Shown: positions 11,803 through 21,029 of the stretch, piece by piece
How positions within the stretch are numbered: position 1 is the first letter of the stretch
Layout: each line of letters starts with the position of its first letter
Assembly (NCBI GenBank): GCA_025201705.1
Contig: MU617077.1
Location: forward strand, 1 to 24,333
DNA from: Dissophora ornata
Taxonomy: Eukaryota > Mortierellomycota > Mortierellomycetes > Mortierellales > Mortierellaceae
Direction: 5' to 3'
DNA: 24,333 nucleotides
Position numbers and translations under genes: made by a program
Notes under the pieces: model-generated
What the model saw: the letters and a program-made list of their open reading frames with translations, nothing else
Databases searched by the model: none
Told to the model about the DNA's origin: nothing

Positions 11803-12402
11803 AAGCCATCGAACATCCTCACGAGAAAGAAAGAGCTGCGGTTGCCTCTTGATCCTAAGTCCTCCAGTTTCAGAAGCCGTCTTCTCTCGGGGGACTACGT
11901 GCCGGGATATGAGGTGCAAGTCTCAGTGGCATTCCCTGCAATTCAAGTCTTTGTAGCCAGTTTGCGTGTTGACAGTCGACATGCACAGAATAGACGTCCT
12001 AGAGAGGGCTGAATTTGGGAAATTGGAGTCGGCGGGTGGACCGTGCATTGGGAAGCTTTTGCAGGACCATCACCGAGAGAGTCATGCCGACTGTATCTGC
12101 ATCGACTGTTACCGTGAGAACCATCAAGAGTCGGCGATACTGCATCTAAAGGGTGCTGTGGCTGCGAACGAGGGCCGGTATTCGACTTTATCGGCAGATT
12201 CATTCCCATTGTTCAGTTGATGTGCAATTGAAGATTTCAGTCTCCTAGTCCACTGGCTTTGGAGACTTCGGGGCAGCATATCAACGATTCATTCACTACA
12301 ACAGCATCTCAGCTCCAAGTACTCTCATTTGGCGCCGGATTCTACCACAAGAAGAAAGCTGGTGTATACCTCTAGTTTCCCCAAGATGCCTAAGAAGTGC
12401 CG
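11803..12402 (+). repeat. Block A, copy 1
   Basis: This is collinear with block A copy 2 at about 18,929-19,527. Matches include the start near the AAGCCATCGAACATCCTCAC word, the stretch around GCCAGTTTGCGTGTTGACAG, and an almost unchanged run over 12,169-12,237. Both copies are followed directly by a B block. Confidence 0.85.
11966..12220 (+). CDS. Small open frame in block A (84 codons)
   Basis: The frame ends in CIDCYREN, then AANEGRYSTLSADSFPLFS and a stop. The same C-terminal frame survives in block A copy 2, with changes mostly outside this motif. In copy 2 a one-base length difference upstream breaks the connection to the N-terminal part. No family is recognised; a CxCxxC-like cluster is present. 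It could be an exon of a larger decayed gene rather than a complete gene. Confidence 0.25.
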   Translation: MLTVDMHRIDVLERAEFGKLESAGGPCIGKLLQDHHRESHADCICIDCYRENHQESAILHLKGAVAANEGRYSTLSADSFPLFS

Positions 12403-12515
12403 CTAATTAAATATACTGATCTGTAAACACGGACCGCTCTTGTGTTCTTGCAAAGAGTCACTTGCTCACATGCACTACAAAATTTATCACTCGTTTTCTC
12501 TAACGGTCGAAATTG

Positions 12516-12533
12516 CTCTCTCTCTCTCTCTCT
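12516..12533. repeat. (CT)9 microsatellite in B1
   Basis: Same position as the (CT)20 tract of B2 and the short CT tract of B3 (about 19,694-19,705), so one ancestral microsatellite has changed length between the copies. Confidence 0.9.
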
Positions 12534-12839
12534 GGATTTGTTGGGGAGAGATGGCAATAGACAGGCCGCTTCTTTGTCGCCGTTGTGCAAAAAGAAACCC
12601 GCTCATCTGTTGATCCATAGATCTACAAATCCAAAAAAACACAAGAGAGGGTGTCAGCTCTGACAGATACAGCCTTCAAGATCCATCACGAACGAATTAG
12701 AATGAATTTTGATCAAAAGGATGAGCGAAGAACTAGGCACGCCTGCCTACGCCAAGAAGATACCTTGCGAGTCTAACAACTGACAGTTTCGACACCTCGA
12801 GCAGTTCTTCTCACACCATGTATTCAAGATAATGATACA

Positions 12840-12845
12840 TTTATT
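12840..12845 (-). terminator. Putative poly(A) signal of the B1 minus-strand gene
   Basis: On the minus strand this reads AATAAA. B2 keeps it at 14,419-14,424; in B3 the region is altered and the hexamer is lost. Confidence 0.4.
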
Positions 12846-12942
12846 AAATTACAATGACAGTTACGAGTAACTCGCAAGTGTAGGGTGCATGGGCGCTACG
12901 AGGGGAAGAGGGTGATCGTGGATGATAACATTCATGGTGGTA

Positions 12943-13134
12943 CTAATGTGAATGATTTAGGACGCCGGGCCGGGCATATTGGTCATTGTTGTTCTCATCT
13001 TCGTCTTCGCTTTCATTAATCCGCAGTATTGGGGGTACTAGCGGTCTCGCTGGCTTCCACAGACCGAACCTGCACTCGAAGCATGTGTAGCCGATGCATT
13101 GTAAGGGCCATTTCGCGATAATGCGGCAATGCAT
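12943..13134 (-). other. Second B-family coding-like frame (possible 3' exon)
   Basis: Read on the minus strand this 63-codon frame contains KWPLQCIGYTCFE, then PPILRINESEDEDENNND and a stop. B2 has the closely similar KWPLQSIDYTCFA in the same place. An inverted, more diverged copy at 15,297-15,370 reads GGFLQFMGFTCFE on the plus strand. Conservation of this frame suggests it was, or is, coding, perhaps joined to the Ser/Pro-rich frame by an intron I could not place. Confidence 0.3.
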
Positions 13135-13403
13135 TGACTGAGCGAAGGATTGGGGCTAGAGGAAGAGCTGGCGGAAGGCGGGTCAGCCGAGAATGAGCTT
13201 GTGGGTGGCGAGCTGGTAGAGGGAGAACTGGTAGAAGGCGAGCTGGTAGAGGATGGGCTTGTGGGTGGCGAGCTGGTAGAGGATGAGCTTGCGGGTGGCG
13301 AGCTGGCAGAGGGAGAACTGGCCGAGGATAGGTCATTGGGAGCCGTTCCGGTCGATTTCTTGGCCAGGACTCGGCGGATGCTTTCCTTTAGTGTCAGTGT
13401 CAT
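13038..13403 (-). CDS. Ser/Pro-rich small protein with pentapeptide repeats (B family, longest copy)
   Basis: From the ATG at 13,403 the frame encodes 121 residues: a short charged N terminus (MTLTLKESIRRVLAKK), the family motif PNDLSSASSPSAS, about ten degenerate STSSP-type pentapeptides, and a short tail. B2 (MNLMQSIHKVLDR start) and B3 share the PNDLS motif but are cut short, so B1 is the only long copy. The frame is also open upstream of this ATG to 13,502, but the copies align best from here. No known family is recognised. Low-complexity composition means it could be a disordered or secreted-type peptide, or part of a multi-exon protein. A CCAAT word lies about 300 bases upstream. Confidence 0.35.
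   Translation of the reverse strand: MTLTLKESIRRVLAKKSTGTAPNDLSSASSPSASSPPASSSSTSSPPTSPSSTSSPSTSSPSTSSPPTSSFSADPPSASSSSSPNPSLSQCIAALSRNGPYNASATHASSAGSVCGSQRDR
13160..13325. repeat. 15-bp GAGCTGG minisatellite
   Basis: About ten degenerate copies of a 15-base unit of the type GAGCTGGTAGAGGGA. Because the unit is five codons long, it encodes Ser/Pro pentapeptides on the minus strand and a Glu/Leu/Gly pentapeptide run on the plus strand; both are open. B2 and B3 carry far fewer units. Confidence 0.85.
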
Positions 13404-13735
13404 GATTGGAATTGAGATGATGAGGGAATGTAAAAGAGGCGGCAAGAACGAATGGAGTCGTAGAACTGACTTAATTCTCCTCAAAACAGGAAACAATTTC
13501 AAAGGACAGTCACAAGAAAGTCGGATAAGAGTCGAAGCCCGATGATTCCAACAAACTTTTGGGGCTCCAAGATGCCCGCTCGGTTCATATCAGAGGGCTT
13601 GGCATGGCAGCGTTTTCTACTTCACTCCTGTTGGAGATGCCTCCGTCAGTTGATTCTGTTGTTCAATTGAGAACCCATGGAAGCGCGTTTCAAACAGGGG
13701 TTTGACCAATCGGAGAATTGAATTAAAATAACTTT

Positions 13736-13985
13736 CTCTTTATTCAGGTAACGTAAGCCATGCGATAAATTCACTATCACTGCGATGTTTTACGGGGGTA
13801 GAGAGGTTTTTTTAAAGCTCTTTGTCTCTCTGATCCCTCTTTTTAGCATTAATCATATCCGCATGTCCTTTGGGGGAGGGTTCGTGGCTCTTGGGGGGTT
13901 ACAGGGGGGTTTAAAGTGTTTAAGTCTTTTTCCCTCTGAAGAGTAATAGTCCGACAAGGCGCTTGCTCAGAGTACTACAGCGTAG
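13736..13985. other. Spacer between B1 and B2
   Basis: T-rich and G-rich runs but no gene or repeat partner. It joins two B blocks head to tail without a C, G or A block between them. Confidence 0.4.
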
Positions 13986-14094
13986 TTATTTTTAGAAATG
14001 AAAGTGAATTTTGTATTTTTTCCCGCACTTTTTTTCCTAGTAGTTTTCTTCTCAATAGTTTTGTCTTTTAAAAAAGACAACTTTGACAGAAATT

Positions 14095-14097
<3 letters not shown>

Positions 14098-14137
<40 letters not shown>
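14098..14137. repeat. (CT)20 microsatellite in B2
   Basis: A pure CT run of 40 bases at the place where B1 has 18 bases. Confidence 0.95.
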
Positions 14138-14140
<3 letters not shown>

Positions 14141-14733
14141 TTTGTTGCGTGGGGAAGGGAGAGAGAGCAATAGACTAACCGCTTCTTTGTCGCCGCTGTT
14201 CAAAACAAAATTGCTCATCTGTTGGGAACACAAGAGCGATGACGGATACAGCCCTTCAAGATCTATAACGAACGAATTAGAAATAATTCTGATCAAAAGG
14301 ATGACCGGAGAACTAGGCACGCTTGCCTACATCAAGGAAATATCTTGCGAGTCTAACAGCTGACGGTCTTGACACCTCGAACACTCTTCTTGCACCACGT
14401 ATTCAAGAGGATGATACATTTATTAAATTACGATGACAGTTGCGAGTAATGCGCAAGGATAGGGTGCATGGGCACTGCGGGTGTGAAGAGGGTGATGGTG
14501 TGATAACAGCTATGACTATACCAATGGGAATGGTTTAGGGTGCGGGGCCAGGCATATTGGTCATTGTTGTTCTCATCTTCGTTCTCTCTCTCATTAATTC
14601 GCAGTATTGGGGGTACTAGCGGTTATGCAGGCTTTCGGAGATCAAACCAGTACGCAAAGCATGTGTAATCGATGGATTGTAATGGCCATTTCACAGGGAT
14701 GCGGCAATGCATTGCCTGGGCGAAGGATTGGGG

Positions 14734-14862
14734 CTAGAGGAAGAGCTTGTGGGTAGCGGGTAGCGTGCTAGCAGAGGGAGAGCTGGCCGAAGATAGGTCA
14801 TTAGGAGTCGGTCCGGCCAATTGCCTGTCCAGGACTTTGTGGATGCTTTGCATTAGGTTCAT
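14734..14862 (-). pseudogene. B-family small gene, truncated copy 2
   Basis: From an ATG at 14,862 it encodes only 42 residues: MNLMQSIHKV, then PNDLSSASSPSAS, then an out-of-frame tail. Compared with B1, the Ser/Pro repeat is cut and the frame shifts within the minisatellite. Probably inactive relative to B1, though a short peptide is still encoded. Confidence 0.4.
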
Positions 14863-15296
14863 ATTTGTGAAATGGAAGGAAGAGGGAGGAAGAACGAAAT
14901 GCAAAACGACGAATAATCGACTTATTTCCCAAAAAGGGAAGCAATCCCAAAATGGCAAGATCAGACAAAGGAGTGTTGGAAGGGGGCTGTCGGACAAGAG
15001 TCGACACCGATGATTCCAACCAACTTTCGAAGTCCCAAGACCCTCACTCGGTTCATAGCATGGCGCAGCGTTTTCTACTTCACTCCTGTTGCAGATACCT
15101 CTGTCAGCAGATTCTGTTTTTGTCAACCGAGAATATGGAAGCGTGCTTCAAACAAGGAGTTTGACCAATCGGAGAATTTCATAAAATAACCCCTTCTGTA
15201 TTTCCAGTCTCGTAGCAAACATGCACATGACACCCAACCCCCTTCTAGCACTCAAATCCCGGGTCCTCGGCCACCTCGCCCTCATACTTCCAGTGC

Positions 15297-15370
15297 GTCA
15301 ATGTCAAGCTGTAGCCCAGCGAGGTGGTTTTTTACAATTCATGGGCTTCACGTGCTTTGAAAACTGGTCT
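15297..15370 (+). repeat. Inverted, diverged copy of the 3' part of block B
   Basis: On the plus strand this aligns without gaps to the minus strand of B1 around 13,064-13,143, with matching words GTCAATG, TTACAAT and TGCTT. The peptide frame GFLQFMGFTCFE parallels PLQCIGYTCFE of B1. I estimate roughly 60-65% identity by eye. Confidence 0.4.
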
Positions 15371-15616
15371 GATCCATCAAAGACTTGGCATCTGCGGCAT
15401 AGATACTATCAAAAAAGCAAGGATCCTCCGTTTCAGTTGTTACAAGAGCGAGAATGAGAACCAGGAATATAAAGGGATTGAGAGCGATAGCGACCAATTT
15501 ATCCAATTCCTCGTCTATTTTGCGGGCATCGGCATGATTATTACCAACCAGACCCTTTGGTGTCATATGCCACCAGTTCTTCCTTGCGCACTCCATGTAA
15601 TTGTGGGGCAACCACT

Positions 15617-15800
15617 TGCGCCATATGTCCCCTGTCCGCCTTTGCACAACTCCTTGAAGGCGTATCAGTTGCTTGTCGGGTTGTGTGTAGTTAACATCAA
15701 TGCCAAGACCCGAGAGCGATTTTCTCGCCGGGTTGGTCCGACCTGTAGACAAAAAAAGGGTCATCGGATTCAAAGATAGGTCCCATGACCCATGGTCATG
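15617..15800. repeat. Block C, copy 1
   Basis: Matches C2 (20,532-20,877). The clearest words are TATCAGTTGCTTG, GGGTTGTGTGTAGT and ACATCAATGCCAAGAC, and an ACAAAA..GGGTCATC stretch. It lies between the B gene and the G gene, which are transcribed away from each other. Confidence 0.8.
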
Positions 15801-15817
15801 CATGCAGAGTGTTAAAA

Positions 15818-15965
15818 CAAGCGTCTTCTACGCAACATCTACTTTTGCGACAGCATTTTTTTTCTTAACATTACTATTGATGAGAGAGAAGTTTATACAC
15901 ATGAACTCTCCAAGCACCAACGAAAAGACTGGTGATGGTATTGTAGGTGTAGAGGCGAACGACTG
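15818..15965 (+). repeat. Block D, copy 1 (upstream region of G1)
   Basis: Resembles about 21,430-21,545. Both have GCATTTTTT, then an AACATTACTATT-like stretch, ATGA..TCTCCAAGC-like and GGTTATGGTATT-like words. In the second unit it lies between two reiterated G leaders. Confidence 0.5.
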
Positions 15966-16092
15966 ACTGGGATTAATCCAAGTGACCAACAGTTCCGTGG
16001 TCCGACCAGCAGAATAAATAGAACACCGCATGCATCAATTCAATTCAGCTCAATTCATTTCTGCAGCGTCACACATACGACAGTCGAAGAGT

Positions 16093-16106
16093 CGACGCGT
16101 GCGTCG
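16093..16106. promoter_or_regulatory. Perfect interrupted palindrome CGACGC-GT-GCGTCG
   Basis: A 6+2+6 inverted repeat about 170 bases upstream of the G1 start codon. It has the size of an operator for a dimeric DNA-binding protein; no equivalent is obvious upstream of G2. Confidence 0.4.
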
Positions 16107-16111
16107 CTTAT

Positions 16112-16149
16112 CCGGATTTCTGCGCGAATAAATATCGCGCACAATCCGG
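16112..16149. repeat. Two-tier inverted repeat (potential hairpin)
   Basis: Arms CCGGATT (16,112-16,118) and AATCCGG (16,143-16,149) enclose arms GCGCGA (16,122-16,127) and TCGCGC (16,135-16,140) around a short AT-rich loop. It sits next to the preceding palindrome in the G1 promoter. Confidence 0.7.
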
Positions 16150-16223
16150 CATTTTTGCCCAAGCAATTATTCTTCAAATTCTTCTCCCCCTTCACTTTGT
16201 CCTGCCTTCACAATACTGTACAC

Positions 16224-16230
16224 TATAAAA
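16224..16230 (+). promoter_or_regulatory. TATA-like box of G1
   Basis: TATAAAA lies 44 bases before the start codon, after an ACTTTGTCCTGCCTTCACA word that is repeated in front of every G leader. In the three later copies the TATA position is changed or missing. Confidence 0.45.
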
Positions 16231-16273
16231 TCCTTACTTCCCTTTCTCAAACAGCGATTGTGATATAAACAAC

Positions 16274-18726
16274 ATGCCGCTGTTCGAATCTGACTCTCAG
16301 GAACAGGCGGATCAGGTTGACCTCCCAACGACCTCCATCCCTCAGTTTCTGCCGCTCGACTCATGGAGTACATACGATTTTTCCGAAACAACCCCGCTTA
16401 CGACATTTGGAGAGATGCCAGACCATATTCAAAAGTCATTGCCCACAGACCAGGACCTGGTGTCGAATGTCAATTTTGGTTATGATTTCAACAATATAGC
16501 ACCCCCATTGCCAAATGTCAGCATAGAGGACTTTGCCGGCCAGCAAATCAGTAGATGGATGCAGAACAGCTTCAATTCTGCCATACCTCAAGAGCAGCCA
16601 CAAACTCAACTGCTGCGCTTTCCCGATCAGCCGCCTGCCCCTGAAATCGCCTCTTTCCTTACATTTAGCCCACCGATGGCGGAAAAATTTATGCAACCCC
16701 TGGATTCACAGCCGCAAAGAATATTCATTGATCAATCGGGCCATTCTCAATGGCTGCAGAAACCACAGCACGGCAACTACAACTCGCATTACTATGAAGG
16801 CACTCAAGAGAGGCAACTTCAAATACTAGAGGGGCAAAGAGTATACACTCAAATGGTATGATACATCATTTAGCTGATGTTTCTCCTAGCGCAAGCCGTG
16901 AAAAATTTTTAACGCTTTTAATTGGAAAATTTCGTTCGCAATGCAGGGAAGCCTGAACCCGGGGAAAGAGACACCAGGGGCGTCGCTATCAGATTTTCCA
17001 GAATTTTCCCTAGACGATCAAAGTGTCCCTGCGAGCGAGACGAAAAGCCAAGGCCATGATCAACCGAAGGGTAAACGACGACGAAGGCGTCCATCCAGTC
17101 GAGGGGACATCAGAGACGAAAGGAACACGCAGACCACCATTCAAAGCGAAGCCAAGCGACCTCGTCAATCTCGGACATTGAAGAAAAAGCTCCAGGTTAT
17201 TGCATACTGTGAGCAAAACCCAACCTCTACTAACCAAGAAGTTGGCAAGCACTTTGGCATGCCTCGCACAACTGTTCACAGTATCAAGAAAAATAAGTCA
17301 TCACTGCAGCAGTCCTTCGAAAGAGGGCCATGTTCCAGTTTGACGTTGGAGACATCCCGAATCGTGGAGCGACCTTTCCGAGTCCTGGAGGAGATCCTCG
17401 CGTCGTGGGTTACCAACATGCAGTCTCGGTGCATTCCAGTCACTGGCAACAAAATCACGGCCCAGGCGATCGAAATTCATAGGATGCTCTCGGGTCTATT
17501 GGCTGTGCCGCTGCCGGCTTGCACCTTTTCCTCAGGATGGCTCAAGCTCTTCAAAAAGAGACGAGGCATCGACCTTAAGGCGATGCATGGCAGCGACCCC
17601 ACGGTGCATGATATTGCACACGCGTTTGTAGAGTTGCATGCCAAACTCGACGGGTTCGATGAAAATCAAATCTACACGTGTGACATAACAAACATGTTCG
17701 TGTATGGGATCCAGACGGACGTCTTTCAAAGCGGAAACCAAGGAAATCGTGCTAGAGGCATCGACACTGCCAGCGTATCTGTCCTGCTTAGCAGCAATGC
17801 CAGCGGCAGTGACATGAGGAAACCATTGATTCATGGTAAGAATGCATTTAATGCCACGCAAGGACATAGTTTTTCGTGATTTTAACCTTTCCGTTATTTG
17901 CATATTTTCATATCAAGTCCGAGGCGGTCCGAACTTGTTTGAGGCCAAAGTTCATGACGACCTGGAACTTGGTGCAGGCGAAGTAGAGTTAACGTCTTTA
18001 GTGTTCATGAAATGGTTGACGGAGTTCGACGCCTCCTTTGACACATCATGTCATGTCGCATTGCTTGTGGATGAGGCAGTTTGGCAGAGTTTCATGGGCA
18101 CCTGGAATTACAATTATCAGTTAAAGAGGACCAAGGTCATAAAAGTGCCTAGAGAGCTGACTGCGCTGATGCCAATGAGCAACGGGACGATCAGGCAGCT
18201 GAAAATTAACTACCGCATTATCTCGTTGGAGAAGAGAATGGGCTCCGACGGGCTGGCAGCGGATGTTGCATTTGAGGACTACTTGAGGCTCGTTCAACAG
18301 GCATGGACCCAAGTACCGGTGTCGACTATAGTCCAAAGTTTTAAGCGATTCCTACCGCCATATCTTCAGGCTGCAGCAAACGAACCAAATAGTGTCCGTC
18401 CAGGAATCATCAATACCAAGCCTTCGGAAGAGAAACTAAGAGTTGTGCTCAAAAAGGCAAAGATCCCAGACTACATCCTTGAGTACTACCTAAATCAAGA
18501 CAAGGACGTAGGCCCATCCAGCTTTCTTCGCGAAACGATACTGGAAATACAATTGCGCCATGGTTTTGAGCAATACTTTGGAATTGCAGGGTTTGGGGGG
18601 GTAGATCACGCAAGCGGGAAGCCCATGGCGAAATTTTACATGCCGATGCACTATTCATTATATCTTTGCCCTTGTTCTCGCTCGCGCGCAGCACAAACCA
18701 TCATCCTCGGAATATTACCAATTTAA
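16274..18726 (+). CDS. Pogo/CENP-B-like DDE-domain protein, copy 1 (G1)
   Basis: Three exons, 16274-16855, 16947-17835 and 17918-18726, join in frame to 759 residues. Introns are 91 and 82 bp with GTATGA and GTAAGA donors. Residues 1-194 are a low-complexity region rich in Gln, Pro, Ser and Phe. A basic, NLS-like GKRRRRRP follows (236-243), then a Psq/CENP-B N-type HTH (about 270-322), a Tc5/CENPB-type HTH (about 338-408) and a DDE_1-like domain. The first acidic residue is in IYTCDITNMF (Asp440; the usual following Glu is Ile). The second is in LLVDEAVW (Asp542; usually Asp-Asn). The third position reads LMPMSNGTI, so Ser578 replaces the Asp of the usual QPLDQGVI. DNA binding looks intact; strand transfer should not. 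The protein derives from a pogo/Tigger-type transposase; no terminal inverted repeats are evident. The extreme C terminus differs from copy 2 and is less certain. Confidence 0.8.
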
Positions 18727-18732
18727 CGGACA

Positions 18733-18738
18733 AATAAA
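18733..18738 (+). terminator. AATAAA signal just after G1
   Basis: Only six bases separate it from the stop codon. The matching segment is deleted after G2, which instead has AATAAA at 24,226-24,231. Confidence 0.4.
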
Positions 18739-18928
18739 TACGGTGCGACGCTCTTGATGCATATACGGTTCTCTGTCCTTCGTGCTCCTTCTCCTTGAAA
18801 GCAGATCGCGCGAAGGTTATCTTTTCCACGAAATATATCATTGAATAACGTGTGGTGGAAGTAGCTTGTCGAAAGAAACTTTGGAGAAGTAGCGTGAATA
18901 TAGTAAGTGGAATGCCCTAGAAATCTTA

Positions 18929-19527
18929 TAAGCCATTGAACGTCCTCACGAGAAAGATAGAAGCTGCTGCCTCATGATCCGAAATCCTCCTGTTCCAGAA
19001 ACCGTCACCTCTCGGAGGACTGCGTGCCGAGATATGAGATGCAAGCCTCGGTGGCATTCCCTACAATCAAGTTTTTGTGGCCAGTTTGCGTGTTGACAGT
19101 CGGCCTGCCCAGAATGAACGTCCTGGAGAGGGCTGAATTGAGGAAATTGGAGTTAGTGACGGGGATCGCGCACCGAGCAATTTCTACAGGGCCGTCATCG
19201 AGAGGGTCATGTTGACTGCGTCTGCATCGACTGTTATCGTGAGAACTATCGAGGATCGGCGACGCTGCATCTAAAGGATGTTATGGCTGCTAACGAGGGC
19301 CGGTATTCGACTTTATCGGCAGATTCATTCCCATTGTTCAGTTGATGTGCAATTGAAGATTTCAGTCTCCTTGTCTCACTGGCTTGGAGACTTCGGGCGG
19401 CATGTCAAGGACTCATTCACCACAAGAGTATCTCAGCTTCAAGTACTCTCATTTGGCGCTGGATTCTGCCACAAGAATAAAACTGGTGTATGTCTCTAAT
19501 CTCCTCAAGATGCTTAAGTAGTGCTGG
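18929..19527 (+). repeat. Block A, copy 2
   Basis: Collinear with A1, best preserved over the stretch GAGGGCCGGTATTCGACTTT to CAGTTGATGTGCAATTGAAG. The CIDCYREN...SADSFPLFS frame is retained here at about 19,215-19,347 but is detached from its N-terminal part by a length difference near 19,155-19,205. Confidence 0.85.
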
Positions 19528-19549
19528 TCATTGAAGGTTGCACACAAGA

Positions 19550-20415
19550 ACACAAGAGTGATCCGCACTTGCTCACGTGCACTAGATATTTTTATTTTTT
19601 CCCGCACTTTTTTTTCCCGCACTTTTTTTCCCCGGTAGTTTTCTCACAGTTTTAAAAAAGGCAACATTGGCAGAAATTTCTATGCAGGATCTTTCTCTCT
19701 CTCTCCCTGGTTTTGTTGGGTGGGGAGGGGAGAGAGAGCAATAAACTGACCGCTTTTTTGTCGCTGTTGTTCAAAACAAAATCGCTCATCAGAGAACACA
19801 AGCGATGACGGATACAGCCCTTCAAGATCCATAACGAACGAATTAGAAAGAATTCTGATTAAAAAGATGAGCGGAGAACTAGGCACGCTTGCCTACGCCA
19901 AGAAAATACCTTGTCAGTCTAACAACTGACGGTTTCGACACTTCGAACAGCTCTTCCTACGCCATATGTTCAAGAGAATGACACACTCATTAAATTGCAA
20001 GCAACTCGCAAGGGTGTGGTGCATGGGCGCTGCGAGGGGGAAGAGGATGATGGTATGACAACAGCCATGACGATACCAACGGGAATGGTTTAGAACACCG
20101 GGCTGGGCATATTGGTCATTGTTGTTCTCATCTTCGTCCTCGCTCTCAATAATCCGCAGTATTGGGGTTACTAGTGGTCATGTGGACTTCCAGAGTCCGA
20201 GCCTGTACGCAAAGCAAGTGTAGCCGATGCAATATAAAGCCATTTCTCAGGAATACGGCAATGCATTGGTTGGGCGAAGGGTTGGGACCAGAGGAAGAGC
20301 TGGTGGAAGGTGAGTTGGCAGAGAATGAGCTTGCGGGTAGCGGGCTAGCAGAGGCAGAGCTGGCCTAGGATAGGTCATTGGGAGTCAATCCCGTCAATTG
20401 CTCCATTCGGGTCAT
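19550..20415 (-). repeat. Block B, copy 3
   Basis: Same landmarks as B1 and B2, with a duplicated TTTTTCCCGCACTTTTTTT word near 19,596-19,630. Similarity stops near the start codon of the B gene; the upstream CCAAT-containing part is replaced by different sequence. Confidence 0.8.
20365..20415 (-). pseudogene. B-family small gene, copy 3, stopped after PNDLS
   Basis: From the ATG at 20,415 it reads MTRMEQLTGLTPNDLS and then stops. The stop is TAG where B1 and B2 have TCG (Ser). Ser/Pro-rich sequence continues in frame behind the stop, so this is a nonsense-mutated copy. Confidence 0.5.
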
Positions 20416-20531
20416 GTTTGGCAATGTGACCGAGGGGAGGAAAGAATTCGACATGGCCACATGGCCAGTACCCTGGCTGTTGTGAGCATTGACAACACTA
20501 AGGGAAACAATCCCAAAATCGCAGGAGGCTT

Positions 20532-20877
20532 GCACCGTATGTTCCCTGTCTGCCTTCGTATACTCCTTTAAGATGTAGGACACTCTAATCGTAACTTCAA
20601 CAAATACGATGCTGAGCTTTAATGTGTGGCGCGAGAAGAGGAGCTTGAGATAGTACAGACATTACTTGGAGTAGCAACATTTAAAGAGGGGTTTTTTTTG
20701 GATTATGTAGTGTATCTGCGTGCGTTCAGCACTCTCTGCGAGCGTATCAGTTGCTTGTTGGGTTGTGTGTAGTAGACATCAATGCCAAGACTTGGGAGCA
20801 ATTTCCCTGTGGGACCATCTGACCTGCAGACAAAACACGGGTCATCAGATACAGAGATGGGTGCCATGGCTCATGGA
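20532..20877. repeat. Block C, copy 2
   Basis: Counterpart of 15,617-15,800, with an insertion of roughly 160 bases (about 20,578-20,735) relative to copy 1. A TATATATA tract follows at 20,987-20,994. Confidence 0.7.
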
Positions 20878-21029
20878 GTGTTTACATCAATTAATTCAAA
20901 TTATGCAGCGTCAGACAACGGACAGTACATGTGCACCTTGTGCCCATGCACAAAGAGTCGACTATCTGAATTGAGGTGGGAAGCTTTATATATAGTGCGC
21001 ACCCCTCACATTTCCGCCTCTGCAATAAC

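Larger units (their letters stand above)
12433..13735 (-). repeat. Block B, copy 1
   Basis: Homologous to B2 (13,986-15,195) and B3 (19,550-20,415). Shared landmarks in order are a CT microsatellite, the ACGAACGAATTAGAA word, the ACTAGGCACGC word, a TTTATTAAATT motif, the CATATTGGTCATTGTTGTTC word, a GGGGTACTAG word, the GAGCTGG minisatellite, and a CCAAT-containing end (TTTGACCAATCGGAGAA, B1 and B2 only). Confidence 0.85.
13986..15195 (-). repeat. Block B, copy 2
   Basis: Collinear with B1 over nearly its full length, including the poly(A)-like motif at 14,419, the TCATTGTTGTTCTCATCTTC word near 14,560 and the CCAAT-containing end near 15,165. The minisatellite is strongly reduced. Confidence 0.85.

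Noticed and set aside
13150..13545. Plus-strand Glu/Leu/Gly repeat protein opposite the B1 gene
   Set aside because: It is open mainly because the repeat unit is 15 bases. The minus-strand frame has a start, the shared PNDLS motif and a poly(A) signal, so it is preferred.
13998..14363. A plus-strand frame of 121 codons through the CT microsatellite
   Set aside because: Ser/Leu repeats from the dinucleotide run keep it open; it is not conserved in B1 or B3.
15348..15803. A 151-codon minus-strand frame with one hydrophobic segment
   Set aside because: It overlaps block C and the inverted B fragment, has no counterpart frame in C2, and shows no family resemblance. Probably chance.
12433..20415. 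The regularly spaced B blocks as a CRISPR-like array
   Set aside because: The repeats are kilobase-sized, diverged and carry gene-like frames; there are no short direct repeats with unique spacers.
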